64,000 nucleotides of DNA from an uncultured Dorea sp. (lineage in GTDB: Bacteria > Bacillota_A > Clostridia > Lachnospirales > Lachnospiraceae): NCBI GenBank assembly GCA_910578865.1, contig CAJTRM010000002.1:151874-215873 (forward strand), read 5' to 3'. The position numbers and the translations under genes are program-made. The notes below the pieces were generated by a model. That model was not told the origin of the DNA. It saw nothing but the letters and a program-made list of their open reading frames with translations, and searched no databases. Each line of letters opens with the position of its first letter. The stretch's first letter is position 1. Below, piece after piece: positions 52,096 through 61,472 of the stretch.

Positions 52096-53457
52096 TTAAT
52101 TTAATTTTACATTCAGGTAACTCCGCCCCGACAAAGTTTTATTGAAGCAGATGCTGCACACCACAATGGCGCACCCGACCAAAAAACCGATCCAGTTAAA
52201 CAGGGCAGTTAAGACTAGAAGTTCCAGCCTCATGAACTTAAGGGCATATCCGAGTTCAAAATTGGGCTGTGTGTAATTGGCAACTGCTACAAACGCCATA
52301 TACAGCATAACCTCCGAATTGAACCATCCTGACTTTACCGAGAATTCACCCATGACCAGACCTGCGATCACACTCAGCGGCGTGCTCAGCATACTCGGCG
52401 TATTCAGCGCTGCAAGCCTGAGTCCGTCGATTGCAATCTCCAGCAAAAGAAGCTGGAAGATTAACGGAATATTCACTGCATCCTTCACAGCTACAAACCG
52501 GAACATCTCCGGCAGCCACTCAAGGTTCTGCATAAAAAGCAGAAAAACCGGCGTCAAAAATACGGTCATGAGGCTGATAAGCCCTCTGGAAATCTTCAAA
52601 TAGACACTGGTAAGCGTCGGAAAATAATAGTCATTAGCCTCCTCAATAATATCGTATACAGAAGTAGGCAGTATCATTGCCGACGGTGAATTATCCACCA
52701 TGATCACAACCTTTCCCTCCAGCAGACAAGCTGCCGCAGTGTCCGGACGCTCTGTAAACTTAAATTTGGGAAATGGGTTGTACCATTTACGCTTAAACAG
52801 ACATTCCGCCAGGCTTTGCTGATTCATCCTCAGGTCATCCGTCTTTATATCTTTGATTCTGTTTGACACATTCTGAAGAAGTTCCTGATCCACACGGTCA
52901 TTCATATAGCAGATAGCGACGTCTGTGCGGGAGCTGTCCCCGACCTCCGTCATCTCCATCACCAGGTGAGGATCTCGGATCCTTCTTCTCATAAGAGCCG
53001 TGTTAAATACGATGGTCTCTACAAACCCGTCCCTGGAACCTCTGAGCGACTTATCCTTATCCGGCTCCTCCACGCTCCTTGCCGGATATGTTCTGCAGTC
53101 AATAGCTATACATCCTTCGTATCCGTCAATGAACATACATGTAACTCCGGACAGTATATTTTTCAGAACCTGGTCAAAATCACCCAGTACATCCACCTCC
53201 ACATAAGGAATACACATCCTTGAAAACTGCGTTGCATCCGCCGGCATATCCTCTTCCTTCACCTTAATGAGCGAATCCATCAGTTTCAGCATGACCTCAT
53301 CCTTTGTAAATCCATCAATAAAATAAAAAGAAGCCATCCGGTCCCCAATCATGATATCCCTTTGTATAATATCAAAGCTGTCCTTCACCGGCAGGATCTG
53401 ATTCATATAAGAAGCATTTTCCTCCCTGGAAGCAGTTACTTTTTTTATATCCGGCAT
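52096..53457 (-). CDS. Spore germination protein, GerA/SpoVAF family
   Basis: A 453-residue protein of the GerA family. The N-terminal soluble part (about 1-270) and four to five C-terminal membrane helices (about 285-440) are typical of GerAA-like subunits. The segments SFDIIQRDIMIGDRMASFYFIDGF and RDGFVETIVFNTALMRRRIRDP resemble SpoVAF, which is associated with the dipicolinic acid channel, more than nutrient receptor GerAA. No spoVA genes or other ger subunits are next to it, so it is an orphan here. Start is the ATG at 53457. Confidence 0.88.
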   Translation of the reverse strand: MPDIKKVTASREENASYMNQILPVKDSFDIIQRDIMIGDRMASFYFIDGFTKDEVMLKLMDSLIKVKEEDMPADATQFSRMCIPYVEVDVLGDFDQVLKNILSGVTCMFIDGYEGCIAIDCRTYPARSVEEPDKDKSLRGSRDGFVETIVFNTALMRRRIRDPHLVMEMTEVGDSSRTDVAICYMNDRVDQELLQNVSNRIKDIKTDDLRMNQQSLAECLFKRKWYNPFPKFKFTERPDTAAACLLEGKVVIMVDNSPSAMILPTSVYDIIEEANDYYFPTLTSVYLKISRGLISLMTVFLTPVFLLFMQNLEWLPEMFRFVAVKDAVNIPLIFQLLLLEIAIDGLRLAALNTPSMLSTPLSVIAGLVMGEFSVKSGWFNSEVMLYMAFVAVANYTQPNFELGYALKFMRLELLVLTALFNWIGFLVGCAIVVCSICFNKTLSGRSYLNVKLN

Positions 53458-53604
53458 ATTGATCCCTCCAAACCCTGATTTTACAGATGTTCAATTCCCT
53501 TCCCGGACATCCGTCAAGGTATAGGATTTCCATCCTTTCCATAAATTATGTAAAAGATTTCTATCATAAAAAGGGGAGAGCCTCAATTGACATCCGAAAG
53601 AAAT

Positions 53605-54120
53605 CTATTTCGTAGTGCTGCCGAAGCCTCCGTTTCTTTCCTCCGTCACATCATCATCCATCGTAATACCATATTCCACAAAAATCCCCTGCATAAATCC
53701 GGTGCCGGCTTCTATCTTCACCGTCTTACCCTCATTGCTGTCATTGGTGATTTTCGCAAAGATATGTCCTTCATTGTCCGAATAAAAATAATCACTGTCT
53801 ATGATTCCCACAGTATTATTAAGCTGGAGACGGAATTTGAATCCGAGCCCGCTCCTTGGATAGCATTTCAGCACCCAATTTTCTTCCATCTTCACACGGA
53901 TACCTGTAGGAACCTTCATAGTCTCTCCCGGCGCAAGCTCCAGATTCACAGGCGAGAAAAAATCGTATCCTGCAGACCCGGCGGTCGCCCGCCTCGGAAG
54001 CCGGATCCGGTCATAGATCTGCCGAATCTCATCCTCCCCGCGCGCGCCGAACACGTCCTCGAACCCTTCTCTGAATTGCCCCGGACTTACCTTATAAAAC
54101 TGTGCCACTCTTCTAGCCAT
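53605..54120 (-). CDS. dut: dUTPase
   Basis: Hydrolyses dUTP to dUMP, keeping uracil out of DNA. The protein is about 171 residues. Five motifs are readable: AGSAGYDFF, PRSGLGF, VGIIDSDY, a late PXA-like region, and the C-terminal Phe motif NGGFGSTTK. An N-terminal extension of about 40 residues precedes motif 1, and the motif 3 region carries extra residues compared with E. coli Dut. The ATG at 54120 follows GGGGAGG by 9 nt and overlaps the nrdG end by 8 nt, so dut is the last gene of the nrdD-nrdG-dut nucleotide operon. Confidence 0.9.
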   Translation of the reverse strand: MARRVAQFYKVSPGQFREGFEDVFGARGEDEIRQIYDRIRLPRRATAGSAGYDFFSPVNLELAPGETMKVPTGIRVKMEENWVLKCYPRSGLGFKFRLQLNNTVGIIDSDYFYSDNEGHIFAKITNDSNEGKTVKIEAGTGFMQGIFVEYGITMDDDVTEERNGGFGSTTK

Positions 54121-54601
54121 GCAGTACAACCTCCCCTAATTTCAATGTATTTTTCACGTCTATCACCAGCTGATTCATACTTCCTTTCCAGTGCAGTGTA
54201 CTGTCTTTTTTGTCCTCCTGATATTCTCCGTCCACAAGAACATCCACATACTGTACGACTTCCAGGTCTCTGACTTCACTCCACACGCTTCCGGTGTAGA
54301 GCCAGATGGTTTTTCCCGGGTACTTCTCCTTAATCTCTTTTGCAAAGGCCGTCACCTCACGGACATTGGCCTCATGCAGCGGATCTCCCCCGGAAAAGGT
54401 AATCCCGCTCACGTAAGTTTTATCAAGCTCCGCATAGATTTCCTGCTTTGCATCCTCATCAAACACAAGCCCGTCCTCCGGATCCCACGTAACCGGATTA
54501 TGGCAGCCCTTACACGCATGGGCACACCCGGACACCCACAGTACGACCCGAAGCCCGTCCCCATTCAGCATGTCATCCTTTGTAATATTGTGATACCGCA
54601 T
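54113..54601 (-). CDS. nrdG: Anaerobic ribonucleotide reductase activating protein
   Basis: Radical SAM enzyme of 162 residues that generates the glycyl radical in NrdD. The 4Fe-4S motif CX3CX2C is seen in SGCAHACKGC, and GGDPLHE supplies a SAM contact. It starts 2 nt after the nrdD stop, so the pair is cotranslated. Both require anoxic conditions. Confidence 0.97.
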   Translation of the reverse strand: MRYHNITKDDMLNGDGLRVVLWVSGCAHACKGCHNPVTWDPEDGLVFDEDAKQEIYAELDKTYVSGITFSGGDPLHEANVREVTAFAKEIKEKYPGKTIWLYTGSVWSEVRDLEVVQYVDVLVDGEYQEDKKDSTLHWKGSMNQLVIDVKNTLKLGEVVLHG

Positions 54602-54603
54602 AT

Positions 54604-56736
54604 CTACATACTCTTCCTTTCTGCGATCTCCGCCATCTTCGCCTCATTCAGGCGGGTATCCCCTTTCACTCTGGAATAAGACAGATATCCGTTCATCCGG
54701 TCAATCTTAGTCAGATTCTTGCTCCCGCACACGGGGCATACATCCATGGACAATTCCTCATGCCCGCAGTCATCGCAGTATGCCAGAGACAGATTCACTC
54801 CTTCATAGAATCCCTTCTCCATGGCCCTCCTCACAAGTGAACGAATGGCCTCTTTATTATAATTCACCGGATACTTGACGTACTGAATCTTTCCACCGTT
54901 GCTCAGATTCCAGAAACGCCCCTCCAGATCCTGTTTTTCAATCGGCGTGATATCCTCCGACACATGACAGTGAAAGCTGTTGCTCACATATTCCCGATCG
55001 GAAACATTCTCAACAATTCCATATTTTTTACGGAACTGCTGCACCTGAACCCCGCACAAATTCTCGGCCGGAGTTCCATAGATGGCATAGAGGCGCCCGT
55101 CTTCCTTCTTATATTCGTTGATTTTATCATTAATATGAGAAAGCGTATCCAAAGCAAATTGTCCGTCTTCCACCAGCGACTTCTTATTGTGGATCTGCTG
55201 CAGCTCATTTAATGCAGTAATCCCAAACGAGGCTGTTGCCGACTTAAGGAGCGGCTTGATCTTATCATAGATCCCGAGTCGTCCGCCAAAGAAGCCGCCT
55301 TCACAATAGGCCAGCGGATTGGTGGATGCTTTCAGCTCTCCCAGATAATCATAAGTTCTGAGATGAAGCTGGCGTATCAGCTCCAAATAGTAATCCAGCA
55401 CTTCATAAAAATCCCTGCTCTCCTGTTTTGCCTTTGCATAGATCATTGGCAAATGCAGGCTGATGGCGCCGATGTTGAATCTCCCCACAAAAATAGGTTT
55501 ATCCTCTTCATCTGCCGGCTCCATACCGCCTTTTTCATACCAGGGGGACAGAAACGCACGGCATCCCATAGGGCTGATAATTCTTCCATATTTTTTATAC
55601 ATCTCTGACACGTACCCCTCACCGGTGAGGCTGAGCCAGTCCGGATACATAGTCTTTGCAGAACAGTCTACCCCCGCCTCAAAAACATCCTCCATCGGCT
55701 TACCGGGACCATGAAGATTCTCATCATACAAGAATACTATTTTCGGGAATAACACCGGTTTTTTATGCCCCGCCTTCCCCTGCCCGTTTTTCCTCACTTC
55801 CAGTAGCTTCATTGTAGCAAGTTTCCCATAATCGCTGGTCACCGTCCCTGCCGTAACGGTAATAAACGGATAATCCCCGCGGCTTGAAGATACCGAATTA
55901 AACTTATATTCCCATCCCTGGAATCCCTGTTCCATCTCCTTCTCAAGATCTGCCCATGCAACCTTCTGCACCAGGTCTTCATCCAGTCCAAGCTCTCTGT
56001 ATTTTTTCTTCAGCTTCTCATGGGATTTTCTGGCATAGGGCTCCAGGATCTCATCTACACTTGGAACTGTGAATCCGCCATACTGCTGGCTTGCTGCGCT
56101 GAGTACTATATCTCCGATCACGTCAAATGCTGTGTCCAGGGTTTTCGGCTCATTATACCAGAGATTTCCCATCTCAAATCCGCCGCTCAATACTGTTTTT
56201 ACATCAAACAGACAGCAGTTCATCGTGTCACGTCTTGCCGACATATCATGGATATAAATGTAGCCGTCGCGTATCGCCTGAACCTCCTCCACGGTAAGGA
56301 AAAATTTCTTATACAGCTCTTTATTTAATTCATTGAAAATAAGGCTCCTCTTGGTGGATACAAGCGCACTGTCTGTATTGCTGTTTTCCTTATCGCCGAT
56401 ATACATGATAGACTGGCTCTTTTTATACACCTCATCCAGCATCTGCACAAAGTCCTGCTTATAATTCCGATAATCCCGATAACTTTTGGCCACCGCCGGA
56501 TCTACCTTCTCCAGAGCGCCTTCCACCACATTGTGCATCTCTGCAATGGGAACCTCTGTAATCCCTCTCTCTTCCACTTTCTCTTCCACGAACCGACAGA
56601 TAAAGCCCAACTCTTCCTCTGAAAATTTGATCAGCGCCCGATACGCCGATTTGTTCACGGCGGCAACTACCTTCTGCACATTAAACTCTTCTTTTGTCCC
56701 GTCTTTTTTAATAACCTTTACATCTTTTGTCAACAT
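54604..56736 (-). CDS. nrdD: Anaerobic ribonucleoside-triphosphate reductase (class III)
   Basis: Makes deoxynucleotides from NTPs without oxygen. The 710-residue protein starts MLTKDVKVIKKDG with an N-terminal ATP-cone (about 3-90) for allosteric control. The zinc site near the C terminus is CDDCGHEELSMDVCPVCGS, and the glycyl radical Gly lies in RMNGYLSYSR. The start at 56736 is chosen by homology and a GGAG; an open frame extends 33 codons further without support. Two NrdR-like boxes lie upstream. It heads nrdD-nrdG-dut. Confidence 0.97.
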   Translation of the reverse strand: MLTKDVKVIKKDGTKEEFNVQKVVAAVNKSAYRALIKFSEEELGFICRFVEEKVEERGITEVPIAEMHNVVEGALEKVDPAVAKSYRDYRNYKQDFVQMLDEVYKKSQSIMYIGDKENSNTDSALVSTKRSLIFNELNKELYKKFFLTVEEVQAIRDGYIYIHDMSARRDTMNCCLFDVKTVLSGGFEMGNLWYNEPKTLDTAFDVIGDIVLSAASQQYGGFTVPSVDEILEPYARKSHEKLKKKYRELGLDEDLVQKVAWADLEKEMEQGFQGWEYKFNSVSSSRGDYPFITVTAGTVTSDYGKLATMKLLEVRKNGQGKAGHKKPVLFPKIVFLYDENLHGPGKPMEDVFEAGVDCSAKTMYPDWLSLTGEGYVSEMYKKYGRIISPMGCRAFLSPWYEKGGMEPADEEDKPIFVGRFNIGAISLHLPMIYAKAKQESRDFYEVLDYYLELIRQLHLRTYDYLGELKASTNPLAYCEGGFFGGRLGIYDKIKPLLKSATASFGITALNELQQIHNKKSLVEDGQFALDTLSHINDKINEYKKEDGRLYAIYGTPAENLCGVQVQQFRKKYGIVENVSDREYVSNSFHCHVSEDITPIEKQDLEGRFWNLSNGGKIQYVKYPVNYNKEAIRSLVRRAMEKGFYEGVNLSLAYCDDCGHEELSMDVCPVCGSKNLTKIDRMNGYLSYSRVKGDTRLNEAKMAEIAERKSM

Positions 56737-56759
56737 TCTCCAACCTCTTTTTCCACGAA

Positions 56760-56807
56760 GCCCTATATTTAGTATGTCTTTTCGCATTTTGTCACTATAT
56801 CGTGTGT
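56760..56807 (-). promoter_or_regulatory. Pair of NrdR boxes upstream of nrdD
   Basis: ACACGATATAGTGACA (minus strand, 56790-56807 region) closely fits the NrdR consensus ACACWATATATWGTGT. A weaker second box is centred at about 56767, and the centres are 31 bp apart, the three-turn spacing usual for NrdR, which represses ribonucleotide reductase genes when dATP/ATP is bound. Confidence 0.75.
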
Positions 56808-56912
56808 TCCATAAACATTTTATCATCCCATACATATACCGTCAATGCCATGCGTCATAAAAATTTTCACAAAAACAGAGCCCTTGCAGGCTCTGTCAAT
56901 TGTATGACTTCT

Positions 56913-57686
56913 CTAATTACCGCATTCGATGCTGATCTCATTAAAAAGCTTCAGAATATCTTCCACACACATCTTTTCTTTTTCTTCCTTGCTCCGGTCA
57001 AGAACAATCTCACCTTGATGCATCATCAGCAGCCGGTCTCCATATTCAACAGCATAGCGGAGATTATGCGTTACCATAATCGTTGTCAACTGTTTGTCTT
57101 TTACGATACGATCTGTCAGTTCCATGATCAGCTCTGCCGTCTTCGGATCCAGGGCAGCGGTATGCTCATCTAAAATCAGAAATTCTATCGGAGACATGGT
57201 AGACATTAAAAGCGCCATTGCCTGACGCTGCCCGCCGGACAATGCCCCTACCTTGATATCCAGCTTATCCTCAAGCCCCAGATTCAGCTCGCTTAACAAT
57301 TCCCTGTAATACCCGGTCCGCGCCTTATTGGTTCCCCGGCTCAGCCCATATATCTTTCCTTTATGGTCTGCAAGCGACATATTTTCAAGAATTGTCATGG
57401 ACGGACAAGTCCCCATTGCAGGGTTCTGGTAAACCCGGCCGATTCTTGCATTTCTTTTATATTCTTTCTCCTTTGTAATATCCTTTCCGTTAATGAGAAT
57501 GTTTCCAGCCTCCAGAGGAATACTGCCGCAAATAATATTCAACAGGGAAGTCTTACCGGATCCGTTGCTCCCGACGACAGACAAAAATTCCCCCTGTTCT
57601 ACTTTCAGATCAAAACCGTTAAACAGGCACATTTCATTTACCGTACCGGGATTATAATATTTTTGGATTTCCTTAAGTTCAAGCAT
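56913..57686 (-). CDS. trpZ: Tryptophan ABC transporter, ATP-binding protein
   Basis: A 257-residue ATPase. Walker A is GSNGSGKTS, signature SGGQRQAM, Walker B FLILDEHTAALD (His in place of the usual Pro/Ala after DE is seen in this subgroup), and the switch His lies in VTHNLRY. Its start overlaps the permease stop by 8 nt. It energises uptake with the two upstream genes, all under the UGG T-box. Confidence 0.88.
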   Translation of the reverse strand: MLELKEIQKYYNPGTVNEMCLFNGFDLKVEQGEFLSVVGSNGSGKTSLLNIICGSIPLEAGNILINGKDITKEKEYKRNARIGRVYQNPAMGTCPSMTILENMSLADHKGKIYGLSRGTNKARTGYYRELLSELNLGLEDKLDIKVGALSGGQRQAMALLMSTMSPIEFLILDEHTAALDPKTAELIMELTDRIVKDKQLTTIMVTHNLRYAVEYGDRLLMMHQGEIVLDRSKEEKEKMCVEDILKLFNEISIECGN

Positions 57687-58560
57687 TTTTCTTCACCTTC
57701 GACTTTCTCTCCATACTGAATATCAAAATAACCAAGAACAATACAGCTGTTATGAGCTTCATAGACTGAGGCTCAAAATTACGGATAGCAACGGCAACAC
57801 ATGCTTTATAGATTACTGCTCCGATCATAACCGCCGAAGTCCCCTTCAATATCGACACCTTTTTCAGCATGCTGGAGCCGATAATGACACTTGCCAGTCC
57901 GATGACGATAGCGCCGGTCCCCATAGATATCTCAAATACTCTTTCCTCCTGGGCAAAGATACAGCCTGCCAGGGACACAAGGCCGTTTGCAATCGAAAGT
58001 CCCAGGATCTTGACATTTCCCTGATCCTTTGCAAGGGCAGTCACTACAACTTCATTGTCCCCTGCCGCCCGAAGGAGATATCCTGACTTTGTCTTCATAT
58101 ACAGATCCAGAAGAACCTTACATATCATCGCAAGGATGAAAATAATAAGCAATGTCGTATATGGCGCCAGCCCCTCCGGCACTATCCTGCCGACCATATC
58201 ATTTTTAAAAATCGTTTTCTGGGAAAACAAAGGCACATTGGCCGTCCCTGCGATATACAGATTTACCGTCCATAAAGCCGTCATCATAATAATCCCTGAC
58301 AACAGATCCCTGACCTTCCCCCTGACATGGATCAGTCCGGTGCATACTCCTGCAAGAGCGCCTGCCCCAAAGGAGACCGGAAGTGTCAGATACGGATTCA
58401 TGCCCCTCGTGATCAGAGCAGCAGTGATCGCCGCCCCCAGAGGAAAACTCCCGTCTACTGTCAGGTCCGGAAAATCTAATATTTTATAGGTGATATAAAC
58501 ACCCAGCGCCAATATTCCGTAAATCAGCCCTTGTTCCAATATCGTTACTGCAAAATCCAT
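57679..58560 (-). CDS. trpY: Tryptophan ABC transporter, permease
   Basis: A 293-residue permease of the branched-chain-amino-acid/BPD_transp_2 type with about 8 membrane helices. FLDFPDLTVDGSF-like residues (here KILDFPDLTVDGSFP) near the N terminus are typical of the TrpY/YufP group. A single permease gene implies a homodimer. It lies between the binding protein and ATPase genes. Confidence 0.88.
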   Translation of the reverse strand: MDFAVTILEQGLIYGILALGVYITYKILDFPDLTVDGSFPLGAAITAALITRGMNPYLTLPVSFGAGALAGVCTGLIHVRGKVRDLLSGIIMMTALWTVNLYIAGTANVPLFSQKTIFKNDMVGRIVPEGLAPYTTLLIIFILAMICKVLLDLYMKTKSGYLLRAAGDNEVVVTALAKDQGNVKILGLSIANGLVSLAGCIFAQEERVFEISMGTGAIVIGLASVIIGSSMLKKVSILKGTSAVMIGAVIYKACVAVAIRNFEPQSMKLITAVLFLVILIFSMERKSKVKKNA

Positions 58561-58580
58561 GAATCTGCCTCCCCCGGTTT

Positions 58581-59597
58581 TTACTGCTCCACAATCTCAT
58601 CAAAACTTTCTACTGCACTGTCGGATAACTCATCCGGCACAGCAATACCCATATTTACCGCAACCTTCGTATTTACATAGAAGCCCGGCTCTGTAATTGT
58701 CTCATATGCCATCTCGTCTGCCTTTTTCTCGCCCTTTAGTACTTGTGCCGCCATTTTACCTGTCTGCTTTCCAAGTGCGATATAGTCGATGCCTTCGGCT
58801 GCAAGGCATCCGATTCTTACCTGCTCAATCTCACTTCCGAATACCGGGATTTTTTTTTCGTTCGCCTTTTCCAGGATAGTAGGAAGAGATGCCACTACTG
58901 TATTGTCGGTCAGATTGGTCAGACAGTCCACTTCACTTAACAAACCTTCGGCTGCGAGAGGAATATCCGCAGTTGCAGAAATCCCTTTCTCTAAGATCTC
59001 AAAATCATATTTGCCGGACAGTTCCTTATATTCTGCAATCGCAGACACAGAATTTGCCTCACTGGTCGTATAGATAATACCGATTTTTTCTGCATTCGGC
59101 AGCATCTGCCGGATCATCTTAAGCTGAGCCTCTATAGGGAGCTTATCTGATGTGCCTGTAATATTTCCCACAGTATTTCCATCCTGACCTGCAAGTTCTG
59201 CGGCAACCGGGTCTGTCACTGCAGTATAGATGACCGGAATATCACTGTCCATCGCTGCATTGTACGCGCTCTGGGCGCTCGGAGTTGCAATAGCACAGAT
59301 CATATCGACCTTATCTGACACAAAGCTATTCGATATCTGCCCCGCGGTACCCATGTCGGCCGCCGCATTTTTATATTTTATCGTAAGGTTCTCCCCCTCT
59401 TTGATCCCTTCTTCCTCAAGTCCCATCAGAAACCCTTCCCTGCAATTGTCCAGAGAACCGTGTTCTGCAAACTGGGAAATGCCCAGGGTATAATTTCCCT
59501 TTTCTGCGTCCTTCGCCCCCGGAGACTTCCCACATCCTGTCATAAATGCCATTACCATCGTCATTGCTAATAATCCTGCCAAAGCTCTTTTTTTCAT
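58581..59597 (-). CDS. trpX: Tryptophan ABC transporter, substrate-binding lipoprotein
   Basis: A 338-residue lipoprotein of the ABC_sub_bind family. The lipobox is MTGCGKSPG, so the mature protein starts at Cys22 and is anchored outside the membrane. The bilobed fold has IYTAVTDPVAAEL and VDCLTNLTDNTVV stretches typical of TrpX/TyrX-like binders. Tryptophan specificity is inferred from the UGG specifier codon of the T-box leader; tyrosine-related transporters share the family. It is the first gene of trpXYZ. Confidence 0.87.
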   Translation of the reverse strand: MKKRALAGLLAMTMVMAFMTGCGKSPGAKDAEKGNYTLGISQFAEHGSLDNCREGFLMGLEEEGIKEGENLTIKYKNAAADMGTAGQISNSFVSDKVDMICAIATPSAQSAYNAAMDSDIPVIYTAVTDPVAAELAGQDGNTVGNITGTSDKLPIEAQLKMIRQMLPNAEKIGIIYTTSEANSVSAIAEYKELSGKYDFEILEKGISATADIPLAAEGLLSEVDCLTNLTDNTVVASLPTILEKANEKKIPVFGSEIEQVRIGCLAAEGIDYIALGKQTGKMAAQVLKGEKKADEMAYETITEPGFYVNTKVAVNMGIAVPDELSDSAVESFDEIVEQ

Positions 59598-59659
59598 TGT
59601 TTCATTCTCCTTTTCTTTTTCTGATTTTCTTTTCTGTTAGGAGAGAAAATGAACGAACA

Positions 59660-59945
59660 CACAAAAACCGTCCCAAACCAAAAGGTCTGAGACGGTAATA
59701 ATATCTTATTATCGCGGTGCCACTCAAATTGATGAATCATCCACTTTTCTCATGTACTAACATACACTCCTGATTGATAACGGGTTCGGTTCCCGACAAA
59801 CCATACTCTCTTACGATTTCCGGCTGCCCTTGAAAGGCCATTCAACTATCCATTTCATACGGCAATCCCACCACCTGCCGCTCTCTGTGATGTCATCAGA
59901 TAATCTACTCTTCTTTCGCAACGGTTTTTCTTTTTTTATACAAAT
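59660..59945 (-). ncRNA. Tryptophan T-box riboswitch
   Basis: The minus-strand leader carries the T-box sequence GAGTGGCACCGCG (complement of 59713-59725) and then a terminator hairpin (59668-59695) with a TTTTT tail. Stem I is visible with AGAGTAGA and the CGGCA/TGCCG apical stem (complement of about 59859-59884). The specifier region reads GAATGG, giving UGG at 59838-59840; a nearby GAAATGG would also give UGG. Uncharged tRNA-Trp would favour the antiterminator and raise expression of the downstream transporter. Confidence 0.93.
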
Positions 59946-59946
59946 T

Positions 59947-59975
59947 ACTTTAATCTAATAAAGCAGTTTTGTCAA
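59947..59975 (-). promoter_or_regulatory. Promoter of the T-box and trpXYZ
   Basis: TTGACA (59970-59975) and TAAAGT (59947-59952) on the minus strand, 17 nt apart, directly upstream of the T-box. Confidence 0.6.
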
Positions 59976-60023
59976 GATATATTTTTTATATTATATTCTG
60001 TGTTTCTGATTATGTAACTATAT

Positions 60024-61418
60024 TTACCCTTTAATAACCGGAATCGGAGTATCATCCTTCGCATCCAGATCATTGATGTATTTCTTCGTATCTTTCACGA
60101 TCTCATTGGACAGAAGCAATACAGCTACAAGGTTCGGAATCGCCATAAATGCATTCAGTGTGTCTGCAATCAGCCATACCAGATCAAGAGCTACAATCGG
60201 AGCAATTGCTGCCACGCCGATATAGAGCAGTCGATAAACAATCAGGACTCCTTTGCCTGCCTTGCCTGCAAAGTATTCTACGCATCGCTCTCCATAATAT
60301 GCCCATCCGAGAATCGTGGAATAAGCAAAAGATATCATACCAAGCGTTAAGATAATCGGCCCGATATATGGAATCTGTCCAAATGCCAGAGAGGTCAGTA
60401 CGCCGCCGTCTGCAATCTCATTTGCATTGATGGTCGGATTCTTCATAATTGTCGTTACAAGTACAAGACCTGTCATAGCACATACAACTACCGTATCCCA
60501 GAATGTACCTGTAGAGGATACCAGAGCCTGACGTACCGGGTTTCTTGTCTGAGCTGCCGCTGCTGCGATAGGTGCAGAACCAAGACCGGATTCATTAGAG
60601 AAAAGACCTCTTGCAACTCCATACTGGATCGCCATCCTGATACCTGTACCAACAAGTCCGCCTGCTGCTGCTCCGGGCGTAAAGGCAAGCTTACAAATCG
60701 TTCCAAGCGCCGGAATAATAAAATCGTAATTCATACATAAAATAACGATACAGCCAAGCACGTAGAAAATAGCCATAAACGGAACCAGCTTTTCACATAC
60801 GTTTGCAATTGCCTTGATACCGCCAAAGATAACGATTGCAGTAAGTACAGCAACAACAGCGCCTACGATCCACTTCGGAACGCCAAGGTTTTCATAACAT
60901 ACAGTCGCGATCGCATTTACCTGGGTCGCACATCCGATACCAAAGGAGGCAAATCCTGCAAGAATTGCAAACAGCATTCCGAGCCATTTCATGTTAAGCC
61001 CTCTCTCAAGAGCATACATAGCGCCGCCCTGCATACGTCCGTCCTCTGTCTTAACTCTGTATTTTACAGCTATTAAGGACTCCGCATATTTGGTAGCGAT
61101 TCCGAATACACCTGTCAGCCATGTCCAGAGAACGGCACCCGGACCTCCAAGTGCAATTGCCGTACCCACACCGATAATATTACCGGTACCAATTGTAGCG
61201 GCAAGGGCTGTCGTCAATGCACCGAACTGTGAAACCTCACCTTCCGCATCCGGATCCTTGGCTACGGATAATTTAATACCCTTTGAAACCGTTTTTCTCT
61301 GAATAAATCCGGTACGGATCGTAAGGAACAGGTGAGTTCCGAACAACAGGACGATCATCGGCCATCCCCATACTACACTATTGACCTTGCCTACTACTAA
61401 ATTAATTGCATCTAACAT
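60024..61418 (-). CDS. Sodium:alanine symporter family (AGCS)
   Basis: A 464-residue amino-acid carrier with about 11 membrane helices that imports alanine or glycine with sodium (or proton). It starts MLDAINLVVGKVNSVVWGWPM and includes GALTTALAATIGTGNIIGVGTAI and GLFSNESGLGSAP, the family signatures. GGGG precedes the ATG at 61418. The same frame is open 35 codons upstream, including an in-frame ATG after an AGGAG at 61511-61515, but without homology; the region between promoter and start also carries a terminator-like hairpin. Confidence 0.94.
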   Translation of the reverse strand: MLDAINLVVGKVNSVVWGWPMIVLLFGTHLFLTIRTGFIQRKTVSKGIKLSVAKDPDAEGEVSQFGALTTALAATIGTGNIIGVGTAIALGGPGAVLWTWLTGVFGIATKYAESLIAVKYRVKTEDGRMQGGAMYALERGLNMKWLGMLFAILAGFASFGIGCATQVNAIATVCYENLGVPKWIVGAVVAVLTAIVIFGGIKAIANVCEKLVPFMAIFYVLGCIVILCMNYDFIIPALGTICKLAFTPGAAAGGLVGTGIRMAIQYGVARGLFSNESGLGSAPIAAAAAQTRNPVRQALVSSTGTFWDTVVVCAMTGLVLVTTIMKNPTINANEIADGGVLTSLAFGQIPYIGPIILTLGMISFAYSTILGWAYYGERCVEYFAGKAGKGVLIVYRLLYIGVAAIAPIVALDLVWLIADTLNAFMAIPNLVAVLLLSNEIVKDTKKYINDLDAKDDTPIPVIKG

Positions 61419-61472
61419 ATTTAGCCCCCTTTTCTTCCTTTGCTTATGTCCATGCACCCTACAGTTACTATG

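Noticed and set aside
59795..59811. tRNA-like T-loop string (GGTTCGGTTCCC)
   Set aside because: It lies within the T-box leader and has no acceptor, D or anticodon arms around it.
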